DNA of 45,510 nt, from assembly GCA_029268065.1 (NCBI GenBank), contig JAJUHC010000022.1, positions 1-45,510 on the forward strand, read 5' to 3'. Below, piece after piece: positions 1 through 7,562 of the stretch. Within the stretch, counting starts at the first letter, position 1. Every line of letters begins with the position of its first letter. Below the pieces are notes generated by a model. It worked only from the letters and a program-made list of their open reading frames with translations, ran no database searches and was not told the DNA's origin. Origin of the DNA: Clostridiales bacterium. GTDB lineage: Bacteria > Bacillota > Clostridia > Oscillospirales > Oscillospiraceae. The translations under genes were made by a program, and so were the position numbers.

Positions 1-272
1 GGGCCGCACTGGTCGGGGAGTCAGCGGTGCCCTGTATCTGCAATCCGCTATAGCAGAGATGATTTCCCGCCCCCGGCTTTGTGATGTGCCGCCTGACCTT
101 CGTAAGCGGCGATGAAGAGACGGTCTTGCGCAACGGAAACCCGTGAACCATGTCAGGAGGGGAACCTAGCAGCATTAAACGGGAGCTTCCGTGTGCCGCG
201 AGGCAGCCGTTTCCGAGCTGGCTGCGGGGGTAACGGGCATATCATAATTGCCAAAGGCGGGTGTGCGGCCCT
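1..272 (+). ncRNA. ffs: Signal recognition particle RNA, long Firmicutes form
   Basis: This is the RNA scaffold of the signal recognition particle, which targets nascent membrane and secreted proteins with Ffh. The apical domain IV is readable near 150-173: a GTCAGG strand, a GGAA tetraloop closed by AGG/CCT, and the facing AGCAGC strand. The first nine bases (GGGCCGCAC) are the exact reverse complement of 263-271, which closes the long rod. The length of about 270 nt matches the Bacillus/Clostridium type with an Alu domain rather than the short 4.5S type. The position just upstream of dnaX is usual in Firmicutes. The 5' end coincides with the window edge, so a few bases could be missing. Confidence 0.93.
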
Positions 273-309
273 GCCCTGCGCCAAAAGGCGGAAAGGTGGG
301 TAAAGCTGC

Positions 310-1881
310 TTGTATCAGGCATTATACAGAAAATGGAGGCCGAGGACGTTTGACGACGTGGTCGGACAGGATAGCGTGGTTGAAACGCTGAAACGTCAAA
401 TCGTTTTGGAGAGGCTTACCCACGCTTATCTTTTTACGGGCACGAGAGGCACCGGAAAGACTACCTGTGCCAAAATCTTCGCCCGCGCCGTCAACTGCGA
501 AAGGCCGGAAAACGGAAACCCATGCAACAAATGTCCCTCCTGCGTCGGAATAGAAAACGGCAGCATACTCGACGTCATCGAAATGGACGCGGCCTCGAAT
601 AACGGTGTTTCCGATATGCGCGCCCTGCGCGACGACGCGTTCTATACGCCCGGCACTGTCAGAAAGAGGGTCTATATAATCGACGAGGTGCACATGCTCT
701 CAAAGGACGCGTTCAACGCGCTCCTCAAGATAATGGAGGAACCGCCGGAGCACCTCATGTTCATACTCGCGACCACGGAGCTCCACAAGGTTCCGGCCAC
801 CGTGCTCTCAAGGTGCCAGCGTTATTCCTTCCGAAGGCTGCCACCGCCGGTCATTTCCGAAAGACTCAAAAAAATCGCCTCCGCAGAAAACCTCAGGCTC
901 GAACCTGAGGCGGCCGAGCTTCTCGCCCGCCTTGCCGACGGCTCGATGAGAGACGGCATTTCTCTCCTCGATCAGTGCTCGTCGAGAGACGAAATCAGCG
1001 CCGAGCACGTTCTGGAGTCGATCGGGCTCGCGGGGAGGACTGAAACTGAAAATCTGCTGGCGGCGACGCTGAGCGGGGATTCCGCTTCCGCGCTCTCGAT
1101 ACTGGACAGGCTCTACTGTGAGGGTAAGGACGTCGCCTCCGTTCTAGAGGAGCTCTCAACGCTGCAGAGGGACATACTTATAACAAAAATCGCTCCAAAC
1201 GGAAGCTGGAACCTCCAAAGCGGAGGCTATGACTCGGCGATGCTGAAGGAATACGCGTCAAGGCTGCCCGCGAAGCGTCTCATGGCGGCTTTGGAAACCG
1301 TACAGTCGGCTCTGACCGACATAAACAAAGGCGGAAGCCGCAGAATAGCCGCCGAGCTTTGCCTCATGCGCCTTTGCGGCGCGGATGCGGCGGATATCCG
1401 GACGGAGTCCGCAATCGCCCCCCCGAAGCCTGCGGCGCCCGAAGCGCCGAGGACCGAAAAGCTTCCGGAACGTGAACCTGAAGCTCGAATAGAGCTCCCC
1501 GAAGTACCCGAGTCTGAGCCGGAGCGCTTTGCGGATACCGAGGCTGAAACAGGCCCCGCCACGGCTCTTTCTGGCGGCTGGGACGCTGTGCTAAAGGTTC
1601 TTCAGCCGAGGCTGGATATGATGGATTACATGTTCATCGGCGAAGCTGTCCATGCGGAGGGCAGCGTGGACGGCGACACGATCACGATTTGGGCGAAAAA
1701 TCCTCTGGCCGCGAGCACAATAAACAAAGCGGAGATTACGGCTGCGATAAAGAGCGCTGCCGAGGAAGCGCTGGGGCGGAAGGTAAAGCTCGTAGTTACG
1801 GATGCGCAGAACACCCGGAATCCGCGTGCGGACAAGCTGGACTCCCTCAGCAGATTCAACGATATAATTACATTCAAGTAA
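310..1881 (+). CDS. dnaX: DNA polymerase III subunits gamma/tau
   Basis: This 523-residue protein is the clamp-loader ATPase subunit of the replicative polymerase. The AAA+ part shows Walker A GTRGTGKT at residues 44-51, zinc-binding cysteines at 63, 72, 75 and 78, Walker B VYIIDE at 121-126 and the SRC arginine-finger motif at 167-169. A Pro/Glu-rich linker near 360-410 leads to a C-terminal tau-like domain. The start is TTG at 310, chosen because an AGGTGG ribosome site lies about 9 nt upstream and the conserved MYQALYRKWRP start follows. It is somewhat shorter than Bacillus DnaX. It lies 38 bp after the SRP RNA and 12 bp before ybaB. I saw no clear frameshift signal for a separate gamma product. 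Confidence 0.97.
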   Translation: MYQALYRKWRPRTFDDVVGQDSVVETLKRQIVLERLTHAYLFTGTRGTGKTTCAKIFARAVNCERPENGNPCNKCPSCVGIENGSILDVIEMDAASNNGVSDMRALRDDAFYTPGTVRKRVYIIDEVHMLSKDAFNALLKIMEEPPEHLMFILATTELHKVPATVLSRCQRYSFRRLPPPVISERLKKIASAENLRLEPEAAELLARLADGSMRDGISLLDQCSSRDEISAEHVLESIGLAGRTETENLLAATLSGDSASALSILDRLYCEGKDVASVLEELSTLQRDILITKIAPNGSWNLQSGGYDSAMLKEYASRLPAKRLMAALETVQSALTDINKGGSRRIAAELCLMRLCGADAADIRTESAIAPPKPAAPEAPRTEKLPEREPEARIELPEVPESEPERFADTEAETGPATALSGGWDAVLKVLQPRLDMMDYMFIGEAVHAEGSVDGDTITIWAKNPLAASTINKAEITAAIKSAAEEALGRKVKLVVTDAQNTRNPRADKLDSLSRFNDIITFK

Positions 1882-1893
1882 GGAGATGCGGTT

Positions 1894-2250
1894 ATGGCAA
1901 AGGGCGCATTCAGAGGCGGCGGCTACGGAGGCGGCTTCGGCGGCGGCGGAATGAATATGAATATGATAAAGCAGGCTCAAAAGATGCAGCAGGAAATGCT
2001 GAAGATGCAGGAAGAGCTGGAGCTGAAGGAATATTCCGCCACCTCCGGCGGCGGCGTTGTGACTGCCACCGTAAACGGCAAAAAGGAGCTTATTTCCGTT
2101 AAAATCGAGCCTGACGCGGTTGACCCCGAGGACGTCGAGATGCTCCAGGACCTAATAGTCGCTGCGGTTAACGAGGCCGTGCGCAAAGCCGATGAGGAAT
2201 CGGCAAAGAATATGTCGAAGCTGACCGGCGGAATGAACCTGCCGTTCTAA
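1894..2250 (+). CDS. ybaB: YbaB/EbfC family nucleoid-associated protein
   Basis: This 118-residue DNA-binding protein of the YbaB/EbfC family is a small dimer that coats DNA. The conserved core runs from the [19 protein letters not shown] helix through [21 protein letters not shown] to the C-terminal helix ending in [12 protein letters not shown]. The N-terminus carries an extra glycine-rich stretch ([12 protein letters not shown], about residues 8-19). The AAGGAG ribosome site overlaps the dnaX stop codon, so translation of the two genes is coupled. The family often sits in a dnaX-ybaB-recR operon. Here recR does not follow, and the next sequence is a terminator hairpin and repeat element A. 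Confidence 0.93.
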   Translation: MAKGAFRGGGYGGGFGGGGMNMNMIKQAQKMQQEMLKMQEELELKEYSATSGGGVVTATVNGKKELISVKIEPDAVDPEDVEMLQDLIVAAVNEAVRKADEESAKNMSKLTGGMNLPF

Positions 2251-2260
2251 CAGGTAAAGG

Positions 2261-2286
2261 AAGCACGGCCCCGGGCCGTGCTTCAG
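2261..2286 (+). terminator. Terminator hairpin after ybaB; left flank of element A
   Basis: This is an 11-bp perfect stem (AAGCACGGCCC / GGGCCGTGCTT) ten bases after the ybaB stop, followed by CAGCTTTTAG. It is a plausible intrinsic terminator. The same 26 bases recur exactly at 2572-2597 on the far side of element A. Confidence 0.8.
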
Positions 2287-2290
2287 CTTT

Positions 2291-2570
2291 TAGACAAACA
2301 TATAATATATAATATCGAAAAACCATTTTTCCGGCGGCGTGTACGCCGGAAAAATACATTATCCCGCGCAGGGACCCGTCGCAGACGGGACGGCGCAAAT
2401 GCGCCGCAGGTCGGCGCGACATGTGCGTGCCGACCGCAAATAAAAATACAAGGGCTCCCGGGCGACTGGTCGCCTGGGAATCGCGACCGGGGGTATCGCG
2501 GCTTCAGCCGCGTATCAAGGGGGCATTGGATGCCCCCTTGAAGCGTGTCGAAATACTTTTTCGACACGCT
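2291..2570 (+). repeat. Hairpin-array repeat element, copy A
   Basis: This 280-bp non-coding element begins TAGACAAACAT, has a short AT-rich lead, and is then packed with hairpins. Their arms are 2326-2336/2344-2354, 2375-2380/2384-2389, 2392-2397/2400-2405, 2409-2415/2429-2435, 2457-2466/2469-2478, 2516-2526/2530-2540 and 2542-2553/2559-2570. Two further hairpins, 2482-2486/2496-2500 and 2497-2503/2506-2512, share bases and exclude each other. Copy B at 25276-25562 is nearly identical from the first hairpin on. No transposase or credible protein is encoded. It lies between the convergent genes ybaB and greA. Confidence 0.88.
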
Positions 2571-2571
2571 A

Positions 2572-2597
2572 AAGCACGGCCCCGGGCCGTGCTTCAG
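2572..2597 (+). repeat. Exact second copy of the ybaB terminator; right flank of element A
   Basis: These 26 bases are identical to 2261-2286 and start two bases after the last hairpin of element A. They form a direct repeat made of a palindrome, as expected if the element inserted into the terminator and duplicated it. For the minus-strand greA gene, which ends at 2603, this hairpin sits where a terminator would be. Confidence 0.85.
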
Positions 2598-2602
2598 TAT
2601 AT

Positions 2603-3106
2603 TCAATATCCTCTTATGGGCAGGCTATCGTCGTCCGTGCCCTTTTCGACGCTGCGTATCACGACATGGTAGCTGTAATCCTTGTTCACCTCGACCAGAA
2701 CCCTGTCGCCTGCCCTGCGTCCCAAAAGAGCCTTCCCCAGAGGCGATTCCTTGCTGATAAGGCCTTTTGCGGCATCTTGACGGAGAGTTGTTACAAGTCT
2801 TATCTTCTGCGTCTCGTCATCCTCCTCAAAGAAGATTTCAACCGTGTCAAAAAGGCCCACCTCGTTTTGCTTTGAATCCGTCTTGATGACCTTCGCCGTG
2901 CTTATCATTCTCTCAAGATACCTTATGCGGCTGTCGTTTTTGTTTTTCTCCTGCTTCGCGGCCTTGTATTCAAAATTTTCGCTCAGGTCACCGAAGGCTC
3001 TGGCCGTTTTCACGTCCTCGATAATCTGCGGGCGGAGGACCTTTACCCTGTAATCGATTTCCTCCTGCATTTTCCGGATGTCAACCTCTGTAAGCTCGTC
3101 GTACAT
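2603..3106 (-). CDS. greA: Transcription elongation factor GreA
   Basis: This is the GreA/GreB family cleavage factor, which rescues backtracked RNA polymerase. The N-terminal coiled coil includes the tip motif DLSENFEY (family DLSENAEY), with the catalytic acidic pair. The C-terminal FKBP-like domain includes SPLGKALLGRRAGDRV. I chose the ATG at 3106, giving 167 residues, because GGAGGAAAAGG lies just upstream. An upstream in-frame ATG at 3127 lacks a ribosome site, and a longer reading to 3193 would add an atypical N-terminus. The usual family length is about 158. It is transcribed alone, convergent with ybaB across element A. Confidence 0.93.
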   Translation of the reverse strand: MYDELTEVDIRKMQEEIDYRVKVLRPQIIEDVKTARAFGDLSENFEYKAAKQEKNKNDSRIRYLERMISTAKVIKTDSKQNEVGLFDTVEIFFEEDDETQKIRLVTTLRQDAAKGLISKESPLGKALLGRRAGDRVLVEVNKDYSYHVVIRSVEKGTDDDSLPIRGY

Positions 3107-3288
3107 GTTATACGCCTTTTCCTCCATAAATTTGTCGGCTATATTATACCAATCTGCGCCGCTTTGGACAAGCGGATTCTGTCGTACTCCCACCAGGCAC
3201 GCCTGCGCGCATAATTCTTTATTAAAAAGCGAAAATATGCCCGAATAAAGCTGTCAGTAATATCAGGAAAGGGAAAATAGACGGGAAA

Positions 3289-4134
3289 ATGAAAAAAGAC
3301 ATAGTTTTTGAGTCAAAGGAAAACGGCGGGCTTCTCGACGTAGTTCGAAACGAGCTTTGCTCCGTTCCCAAGGGAAAGCTTAAATCCTATCTTGTGCACG
3401 GGCTTATTTCAGTCGACGGGACGGAAACAACGAGGTTTGATTTCCCCGTAAGGCCCGGGCAGACGGTGAAGATCGCCCTGACTCAAAAAAGCGCCGCTAA
3501 GTCCCCGCTTAAGGTGCTGTACGAGGACAATTTTCTTCTGGCGGTCAACAAGCCCGCCGGGCTTCTGACGGTCGCGACAGACACGGAAAAGGAAAAAACC
3601 GCCGTTAGAGTCCTTCGCGACAGCGGAATCACGCCTCTTTACGTCGTTCACAGGCTTGACCGCGATACTTCCGGCGTCCTTCTGTTTGCAAAATCGTCCG
3701 AGCTTCGGGACAAGCTCCAAAGCTCGTGGGATGACGGAATCAAGCGGGAGTACCTTGCAGTCTGCGAGGGCGTTTTTGAAAAGAAGAAAGGGCGCTGTGA
3801 CACGCTGCTTGATGAAACCCGCACTCACCTCGTGTTTTCGTCAAAGTCCGGGCGTGGAAAAAGAGCGATAACGAATTACGAGGTAATAGGTGAAAACGGC
3901 AGCTATTCTCTTTTGCGCGTCCTTATAGAAACCGGGCGCAAGAATCAGATCCGCGTCCATTTGAGCGAACTGGGGCATCCTGTCGTCGGCGACAAAAAGT
4001 ACGGAGCTCACGGCAGCCCCCTGAAGAGGCTCGGACTCCACGCGAGCCTGCTCGAACTCAATCACCCGATGACAGGCGAAAGGCTTGTTATCAACTCGCC
4101 GGCGGATAAGGAGTTCAGACTGCCGCAACAGTGA
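3289..4134 (+). CDS. RluA-family RNA pseudouridine synthase
   Basis: This 281-residue enzyme isomerises uridine to pseudouridine in rRNA or tRNA. The N-terminal ~65 residues resemble an S4-type RNA-binding domain. The catalytic motif HRLDRDTSG lies at 121-129, with D124 as the nucleophile. Downstream family motifs are REYLAVCEG, TGRKNQIRVHL and GHPVVGDKKYG. The ATG at 3289 follows an AGGAAAGGG stretch about 15 nt upstream; spacing is long, but the next ATG would remove part of the S4 region. Which of the RluA, RluC or RluD site specificities applies cannot be told from the sequence alone. The gene is monocistronic and ends in a strong terminator. Confidence 0.92.
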   Translation: MKKDIVFESKENGGLLDVVRNELCSVPKGKLKSYLVHGLISVDGTETTRFDFPVRPGQTVKIALTQKSAAKSPLKVLYEDNFLLAVNKPAGLLTVATDTEKEKTAVRVLRDSGITPLYVVHRLDRDTSGVLLFAKSSELRDKLQSSWDDGIKREYLAVCEGVFEKKKGRCDTLLDETRTHLVFSSKSGRGKRAITNYEVIGENGSYSLLRVLIETGRKNQIRVHLSELGHPVVGDKKYGAHGSPLKRLGLHASLLELNHPMTGERLVINSPADKEFRLPQQ

Positions 4135-4169
4135 GGCACGGCGGGCTCGCGCCCGCCGCAGTGCCTTTA
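4135..4169 (+). terminator. Terminator of the pseudouridine synthase gene
   Basis: A GGCAC...GTGCC outer stem with an inner GCGGGC/GCCCGC stem begins directly after the stop codon and is followed by TTTAT. Confidence 0.8.
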
Positions 4170-4397
4170 TAAAAGTCGTGGTTTTAGCTGTAAGAGGCTC
4201 GTCCGCCCCTTGTGACTCTTTTCCCTTTTCCTCTTATTTTTTCCGAAACCGCAGGAGCAAAAGCGAAGCCGCCGCTCAAGGCGCCGGTCAGAACTTGCCG
4301 GAAGCGCTCGCGCTCCGGCGTTTTTTTGTCCCCTGCCTTTAAGATCGCGGCGCGGAGGACAATGCGGAAGATTAAATATGCGGCCTTGTCATAAGCT
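4170..4397. other. Intergenic region with an orphan plus-strand terminator
   Basis: There is no credible gene. At 4297-4327 a hairpin, GCCGGAAGCG / CGCTCCGGC, is followed by seven T on the plus strand. The preceding plus-strand gene already has its terminator at 4135-4169, and the neighbour at 4398 is on the minus strand. The hairpin may back up read-through or end a short unannotated transcript. I could not find a clear promoter between the two terminators. Confidence 0.5.
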
Positions 4398-6788
4398 TTA
4401 TCTCAACATTCCCGTCGTCTGGGCGCCTAAGCAGCGGTTTGCGCGCTTTTGATAATCCCTCATGATGAAGGAATGAAGAAAGCCCTGGGGCGTCATAGGT
4501 TTTCCAAAATAATACCCCTGCACCTGGTCGCAGCCCAGCTCGCACAGAATATCGAACTGTTCTTTGGTTTCCACGCCCTCGCAAATGGTCGCCACGCCGA
4601 GCGAGCGTGCGAGCGTAATTATAGAGGAAACTATTTTCACGCTTGAGACGTCTGTCGTCAGCTTGTCTGTCAGGGGCTTGGCTATCTTTATTTTGTCAAA
4701 CACGAGCATATTGAGATACCCCAGAGAGGAGTAGCCGGTGCCGAAGTCGTCAAGTGACAGGGATATTCCCTCGCTGCTGAAAAACTCCTTCATCTTCAGA
4801 GTCCTCGCCCCGTCGTCCAGAGCCACTCCTTCCGTTATCTCGATGTCTATCCATCCCCCGAAGGCGTTGTTGTCCCTGATCGAGGCTTTTATGGTATCCA
4901 GAAAGTCGGTTTGGTTTATCTGCTTCGGAGATATGTTTATGCCCATTTTGAGGTTCGTGCCGAAGGAATTGTTCCAGGATGCGACTTGCCTTATTGCGTT
5001 TTCAATAACCCAGTTTCCTATCGGGATAATGAGGTTTTCCTCTTCCGCTATTGGGATAAACTCTGAGGGTGAAATGCGCCCCAGCTGCGGGCAGTCCCAG
5101 CGCAGCAGGGCCTCCGCGCCGACGACCCGCCAGTCGGCAATCGTAAACTGGGGCTGATAGTGCAGATAGAACTCCCTGTCGTAATCCGCATTTTTCAGGA
5201 ATGTGCTTATTTTGTCCCTGCGCCTGACCGCGGAATTTATGTCCCTGTAAAAGGAAACCTTATTGCCGCAGCCCCATTCCTTGGCGTAGTGCATCGCGAT
5301 GTCCGCGTTTTTCAGCAGCATCTCCGCTCCGGATGCGCAGTACGGATAAACCGACATTCCTACGCTTATGGAGACTTCGAAGGAATACTGCCCTATCCGT
5401 ACCGGCTCCTCGCATATCGACATTATCTTCTTTGCCATCTCATCATAATCACTGTCATTAAAGTCCCCCTCGACGGCGATGGCAAACTCGTCTCCGCCGA
5501 GTCGTGAAAGCAGCGCCGATTCGTCCTTGATATTCATGACCCGTTCGGCGAGTACCACAAGCACACGGTCGCCAATCGAATGTCCGTAGGTATCATTGAT
5601 GCCTTTAAGACGATCCACGTTCCAGAATATCAGCACGATTTTATCGCCGTTTTTGAGCCCGCATATTTTTTCCTCGAGCTTCTTAATAAAGTAATCCCTG
5701 TTATACAGCCCTGTAAGCTGGTCGTGCTCGGAAATATACTTAAGTTCCTCGTTTTTCAGGATAAGCTCGCTGTTCTTCTCCTCAAGGTCGCGCATTCTTT
5801 CCGATATCTTCTGCTCCAGCGCCTGATTCAGATCCTTTTCGCGTTCCAGCAGCTCCTTATTTTTGACCGCGGTCTGAATATACTCGCTGAAAGTGCGGTG
5901 GAACACGGCGGCAAGTATAAGGGGGGCGATATCCATCGGCGAAAAGCCTTTGAAAATCAGAACCGCCAACGGCGCCAGAAGCAAAATGAAGCTCTTTCCC
6001 CGGTATTCCGTGTTGGAGTAAGGCTCCCCGCCTGTATTGCATTCATTCTGAATGCAGGAATAATACATCTTGGTTCCGAGCGCTATTCCAAGCGCCGAAG
6101 CGATATATGCCGCCTCTATGAGGGCATGAGGAATGTATAGTCCTCTCAGGTACAGGTAGTAATGAATTAGGTTAACAAGCGAATAAACAAAGGCAACCGT
6201 CATTACTACGCGAAGGAACGACGGCAGTCTGCCCTTCCTTGCGGAGATTGACAGTATGGAAACCAGAATGATTTGAGCCAGGTCCGTAGCTATGTTCGCG
6301 ACCTGAAACGCCCCGCGCCCCAAAAGCGAAGCCAGCCTGTCCGGCCGCTTTTCGAAGCACAGCACCCATACGATCCAGAGCACGGCGAAGGTAATGCAGA
6401 ACGCGTCCGTGAGCAGCTGAACGCCGCTCCACCTGCGGAACCTGTAAATTGAATATATTATAATGTTAACGAATATCGTAAAGGTCGAAATAAAGTAGAA
6501 GGCCGAAATCAGAGCGTTTTCCGAAGGTCGAAGCCGGAACGCCGGGGTATAATATGCCCAGAGCGTGTCGGCAATCGTCCAGGTCAGCACCGCAACGCCG
6601 ATAAGCACAAAATTAACCCTGTACCTCTTATTTTCGGATTTAAATATCGATAAAAGTATGGTTACTATGGCTATAAGCTCGCAAACCAGCGCCGCAAGCT
6701 GAGTGAAAAAGACAGAACCGGCAACCGCGGCAGCCATATAAGTCGAAAAGACCGAAGCAAAAACGACAATCGTTTTTCTTATACTCAT
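4398..6788 (-). CDS. Membrane GGDEF-EAL cyclic-di-GMP enzyme
   Basis: This is a 796-residue inner-membrane protein. Residues 1-300 hold about eight or nine hydrophobic segments, followed by a coiled coil (about 305-350), a GGDEF domain (355-515) and an EAL domain (530-780). GGDEF is intact at 431-435, but the metal-binding aspartate of the FxDxDxFK motif is asparagine (N390 in FWNVDRLK), and no RxxD inhibitory site is visible. The EAL side keeps E559, N618, E650, D680-D681, K701, E737 and Q757, so phosphodiesterase activity looks likely and cyclase activity doubtful. The start has AAAGGTGG 7 nt upstream. It is divergent from the riboswitch-controlled adhesin, which suggests local control of c-di-GMP. 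Confidence 0.93.
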   Translation of the reverse strand: MSIRKTIVVFASVFSTYMAAAVAGSVFFTQLAALVCELIAIVTILLSIFKSENKRYRVNFVLIGVAVLTWTIADTLWAYYTPAFRLRPSENALISAFYFISTFTIFVNIIIYSIYRFRRWSGVQLLTDAFCITFAVLWIVWVLCFEKRPDRLASLLGRGAFQVANIATDLAQIILVSILSISARKGRLPSFLRVVMTVAFVYSLVNLIHYYLYLRGLYIPHALIEAAYIASALGIALGTKMYYSCIQNECNTGGEPYSNTEYRGKSFILLLAPLAVLIFKGFSPMDIAPLILAAVFHRTFSEYIQTAVKNKELLEREKDLNQALEQKISERMRDLEEKNSELILKNEELKYISEHDQLTGLYNRDYFIKKLEEKICGLKNGDKIVLIFWNVDRLKGINDTYGHSIGDRVLVVLAERVMNIKDESALLSRLGGDEFAIAVEGDFNDSDYDEMAKKIMSICEEPVRIGQYSFEVSISVGMSVYPYCASGAEMLLKNADIAMHYAKEWGCGNKVSFYRDINSAVRRRDKISTFLKNADYDREFYLHYQPQFTIADWRVVGAEALLRWDCPQLGRISPSEFIPIAEEENLIIPIGNWVIENAIRQVASWNNSFGTNLKMGINISPKQINQTDFLDTIKASIRDNNAFGGWIDIEITEGVALDDGARTLKMKEFFSSEGISLSLDDFGTGYSSLGYLNMLVFDKIKIAKPLTDKLTTDVSSVKIVSSIITLARSLGVATICEGVETKEQFDILCELGCDQVQGYYFGKPMTPQGFLHSFIMRDYQKRANRCLGAQTTGMLR

Positions 6789-6817
6789 GTACCGTCCACC
6801 TTTTCATTTGCCGTATT

Positions 6818-6850
6818 GCGATCGACATTTTAGGCCGAAATGTCGATCGC
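6818..6850. promoter_or_regulatory. 13-bp inverted repeat in the GGDEF-EAL leader
   Basis: GCGATCGACATTT and its exact reverse complement are separated by 7 nt, starting about 30 nt upstream of the GGDEF-EAL start codon. On the plus strand it is followed by CTTTTT, so it could terminate antisense transcription. On the minus strand it would be a leader hairpin just upstream of the ribosome site, or a regulator site. The function is unproven. Confidence 0.6.
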
Positions 6851-7035
6851 CTTTTTCCTATATTAATGTTATCGTACAACAAGCCCGAAAATGAAGTGAC
6901 ATATTTTACAATATTTCGACAAATTATTATATTCTTTGTTCTGCCCTAAGGTCGCGGATAAACCCCCTTAGCAAAGCAAAGTTGTATGCGGCGGCGCAAT
7001 TTGTATTACAATTTGTAAATATTTTAAAAATCGTA

Positions 7036-7065
7036 TTGACAAAATAATATATATAATGCTATATT
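7036..7065 (+). promoter_or_regulatory. Sigma-A promoter for the riboswitch-adhesin transcript
   Basis: TTGACA (7036-7041) and TATATT (7060-7065) are spaced 18 bp apart. A perfect inverted repeat GTCTGT-ACA-ACAGAC follows at 7066-7080, at the expected start of transcription, and could be an operator or a 5' stabilising hairpin. Confidence 0.75.
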
Positions 7066-7129
7066 GTCTGTACAACAGACAAATTACTACACTATACAAG
7101 AACGCCTTTTTCCGCGAACAATGATATAC

Positions 7130-7203
7130 TTGGTAAACCTGTCGAAAGGCAGGGGCACAAAGCTAAAGGGCCTAAGGGTTCATCCTATGGCAGCCAGTTG
7201 CCT
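7130..7203 (+). promoter_or_regulatory. Cyclic-di-GMP-I (GEMM) riboswitch, first copy
   Basis: The aptamer core matches the GEMM-I consensus: AAACC, a stem capped by a GAAA tetraloop (CCTGTCGAAAGGCAGG), the linker GCACAAAGC, GGGCCTAAGG for the tetraloop receptor side, and TATGGCAGCCAG...TTGCC for the last helix. It senses the second messenger c-di-GMP in the nascent leader RNA. A terminator follows at 7241. The strand CAGTTG (7195-7200) of the last aptamer helix can pair with CAACTG (7243-7248) of the terminator. Ligand binding would then free the terminator, which predicts an OFF switch; this is inference. Confidence 0.92.
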
Positions 7204-7240
7204 TGCTGCGCGTTCCTTTTTCGGAACGGCGCATGTTGTC

Positions 7241-7275
7241 GACAACTGCTGGTTTTGCGGTTGTCTTTTATTTTG
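7241..7275 (+). terminator. Expression-platform terminator of riboswitch 1
   Basis: GACAACTGC (7241-7249) pairs with GCGGTTGTC (7257-7265) with one T-G pair, followed by TTTTATTTT. It is preceded by GTTGTC, which makes the self-complementary GTTGTCGACAAC, and by a separate hairpin around 7209-7232. Confidence 0.85.
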
Positions 7276-7313
7276 CCTAGTATATTTCATGTACATTTTT
7301 ATATTACTAATAT

Positions 7314-7387
7314 TTGGTAAACCTGTCGAAAGGCAGGGGCACAAAGCTAGAGGGCCTAAGGGTTTATCCTATGGCAGCCAGTTGCCT
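7314..7387 (+). promoter_or_regulatory. Cyclic-di-GMP-I (GEMM) riboswitch, second copy
   Basis: This aptamer repeats the first one almost base for base, about 184 bp downstream, with one change in the second stem region (AGCTAGAGG for AGCTAAAGG) and one in the variable loop. The GAAA tetraloop stem, CACAAAGC linker and GGCAGCCAG helix are all kept. The spacer hairpin after it keeps its stem while its loop differs from the first copy (about 7392-7416), which suggests purifying selection on structure. Its own terminator follows at 7426, so a transcript must pass two c-di-GMP checkpoints to reach the adhesin gene. Confidence 0.92.
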
Positions 7388-7425
7388 TGCTGCGCGTTCC
7401 ATTTTCCGGAACGGCGCATGTTGTC

Positions 7426-7456
7426 GACAACTGCTGCTTTTGCGGTTGTTTTTTTG
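7426..7456 (+). terminator. Expression-platform terminator of riboswitch 2
   Basis: GACAACTGC (7426-7434) pairs with GCGGTTGT (7442-7449), followed by a run of seven T. It has the same design as the first terminator but a stronger T tract. Confidence 0.87.
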
Positions 7457-7562
7457 TGCTTTTAACGGCATGACTTTCCCAAACGAGCATATTCCCCGCT
7501 TTCCGTATTGATAATCGCTCGCTTGAGCGGTGTTTATAAAAATAAAGGATAGGGTGATTTTT

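Noticed and set aside
112..303. Short reading frame upstream of dnaX
   Set aside because: It lies entirely within the SRP RNA and has no ribosome site.
2291..2570. Element A as an insertion sequence or CRISPR array
   Set aside because: There is no transposase or inverted terminal repeats, and the hairpins are all different with no regular spacers.
2278..2672. Open frames on both strands of element A, with similar ones in copy B
   Set aside because: They are basic, low-complexity translations of hairpin arms; differences between copies preserve pairing rather than codons.
4200..4330. Glycine-riboswitch-like words (AGGAGCAA and CTCAAGGC)
   Set aside because: The partner strand GGGAGAG and the conserved CTCAGGCAAAAGGAC core are missing, and the downstream gene is on the other strand.
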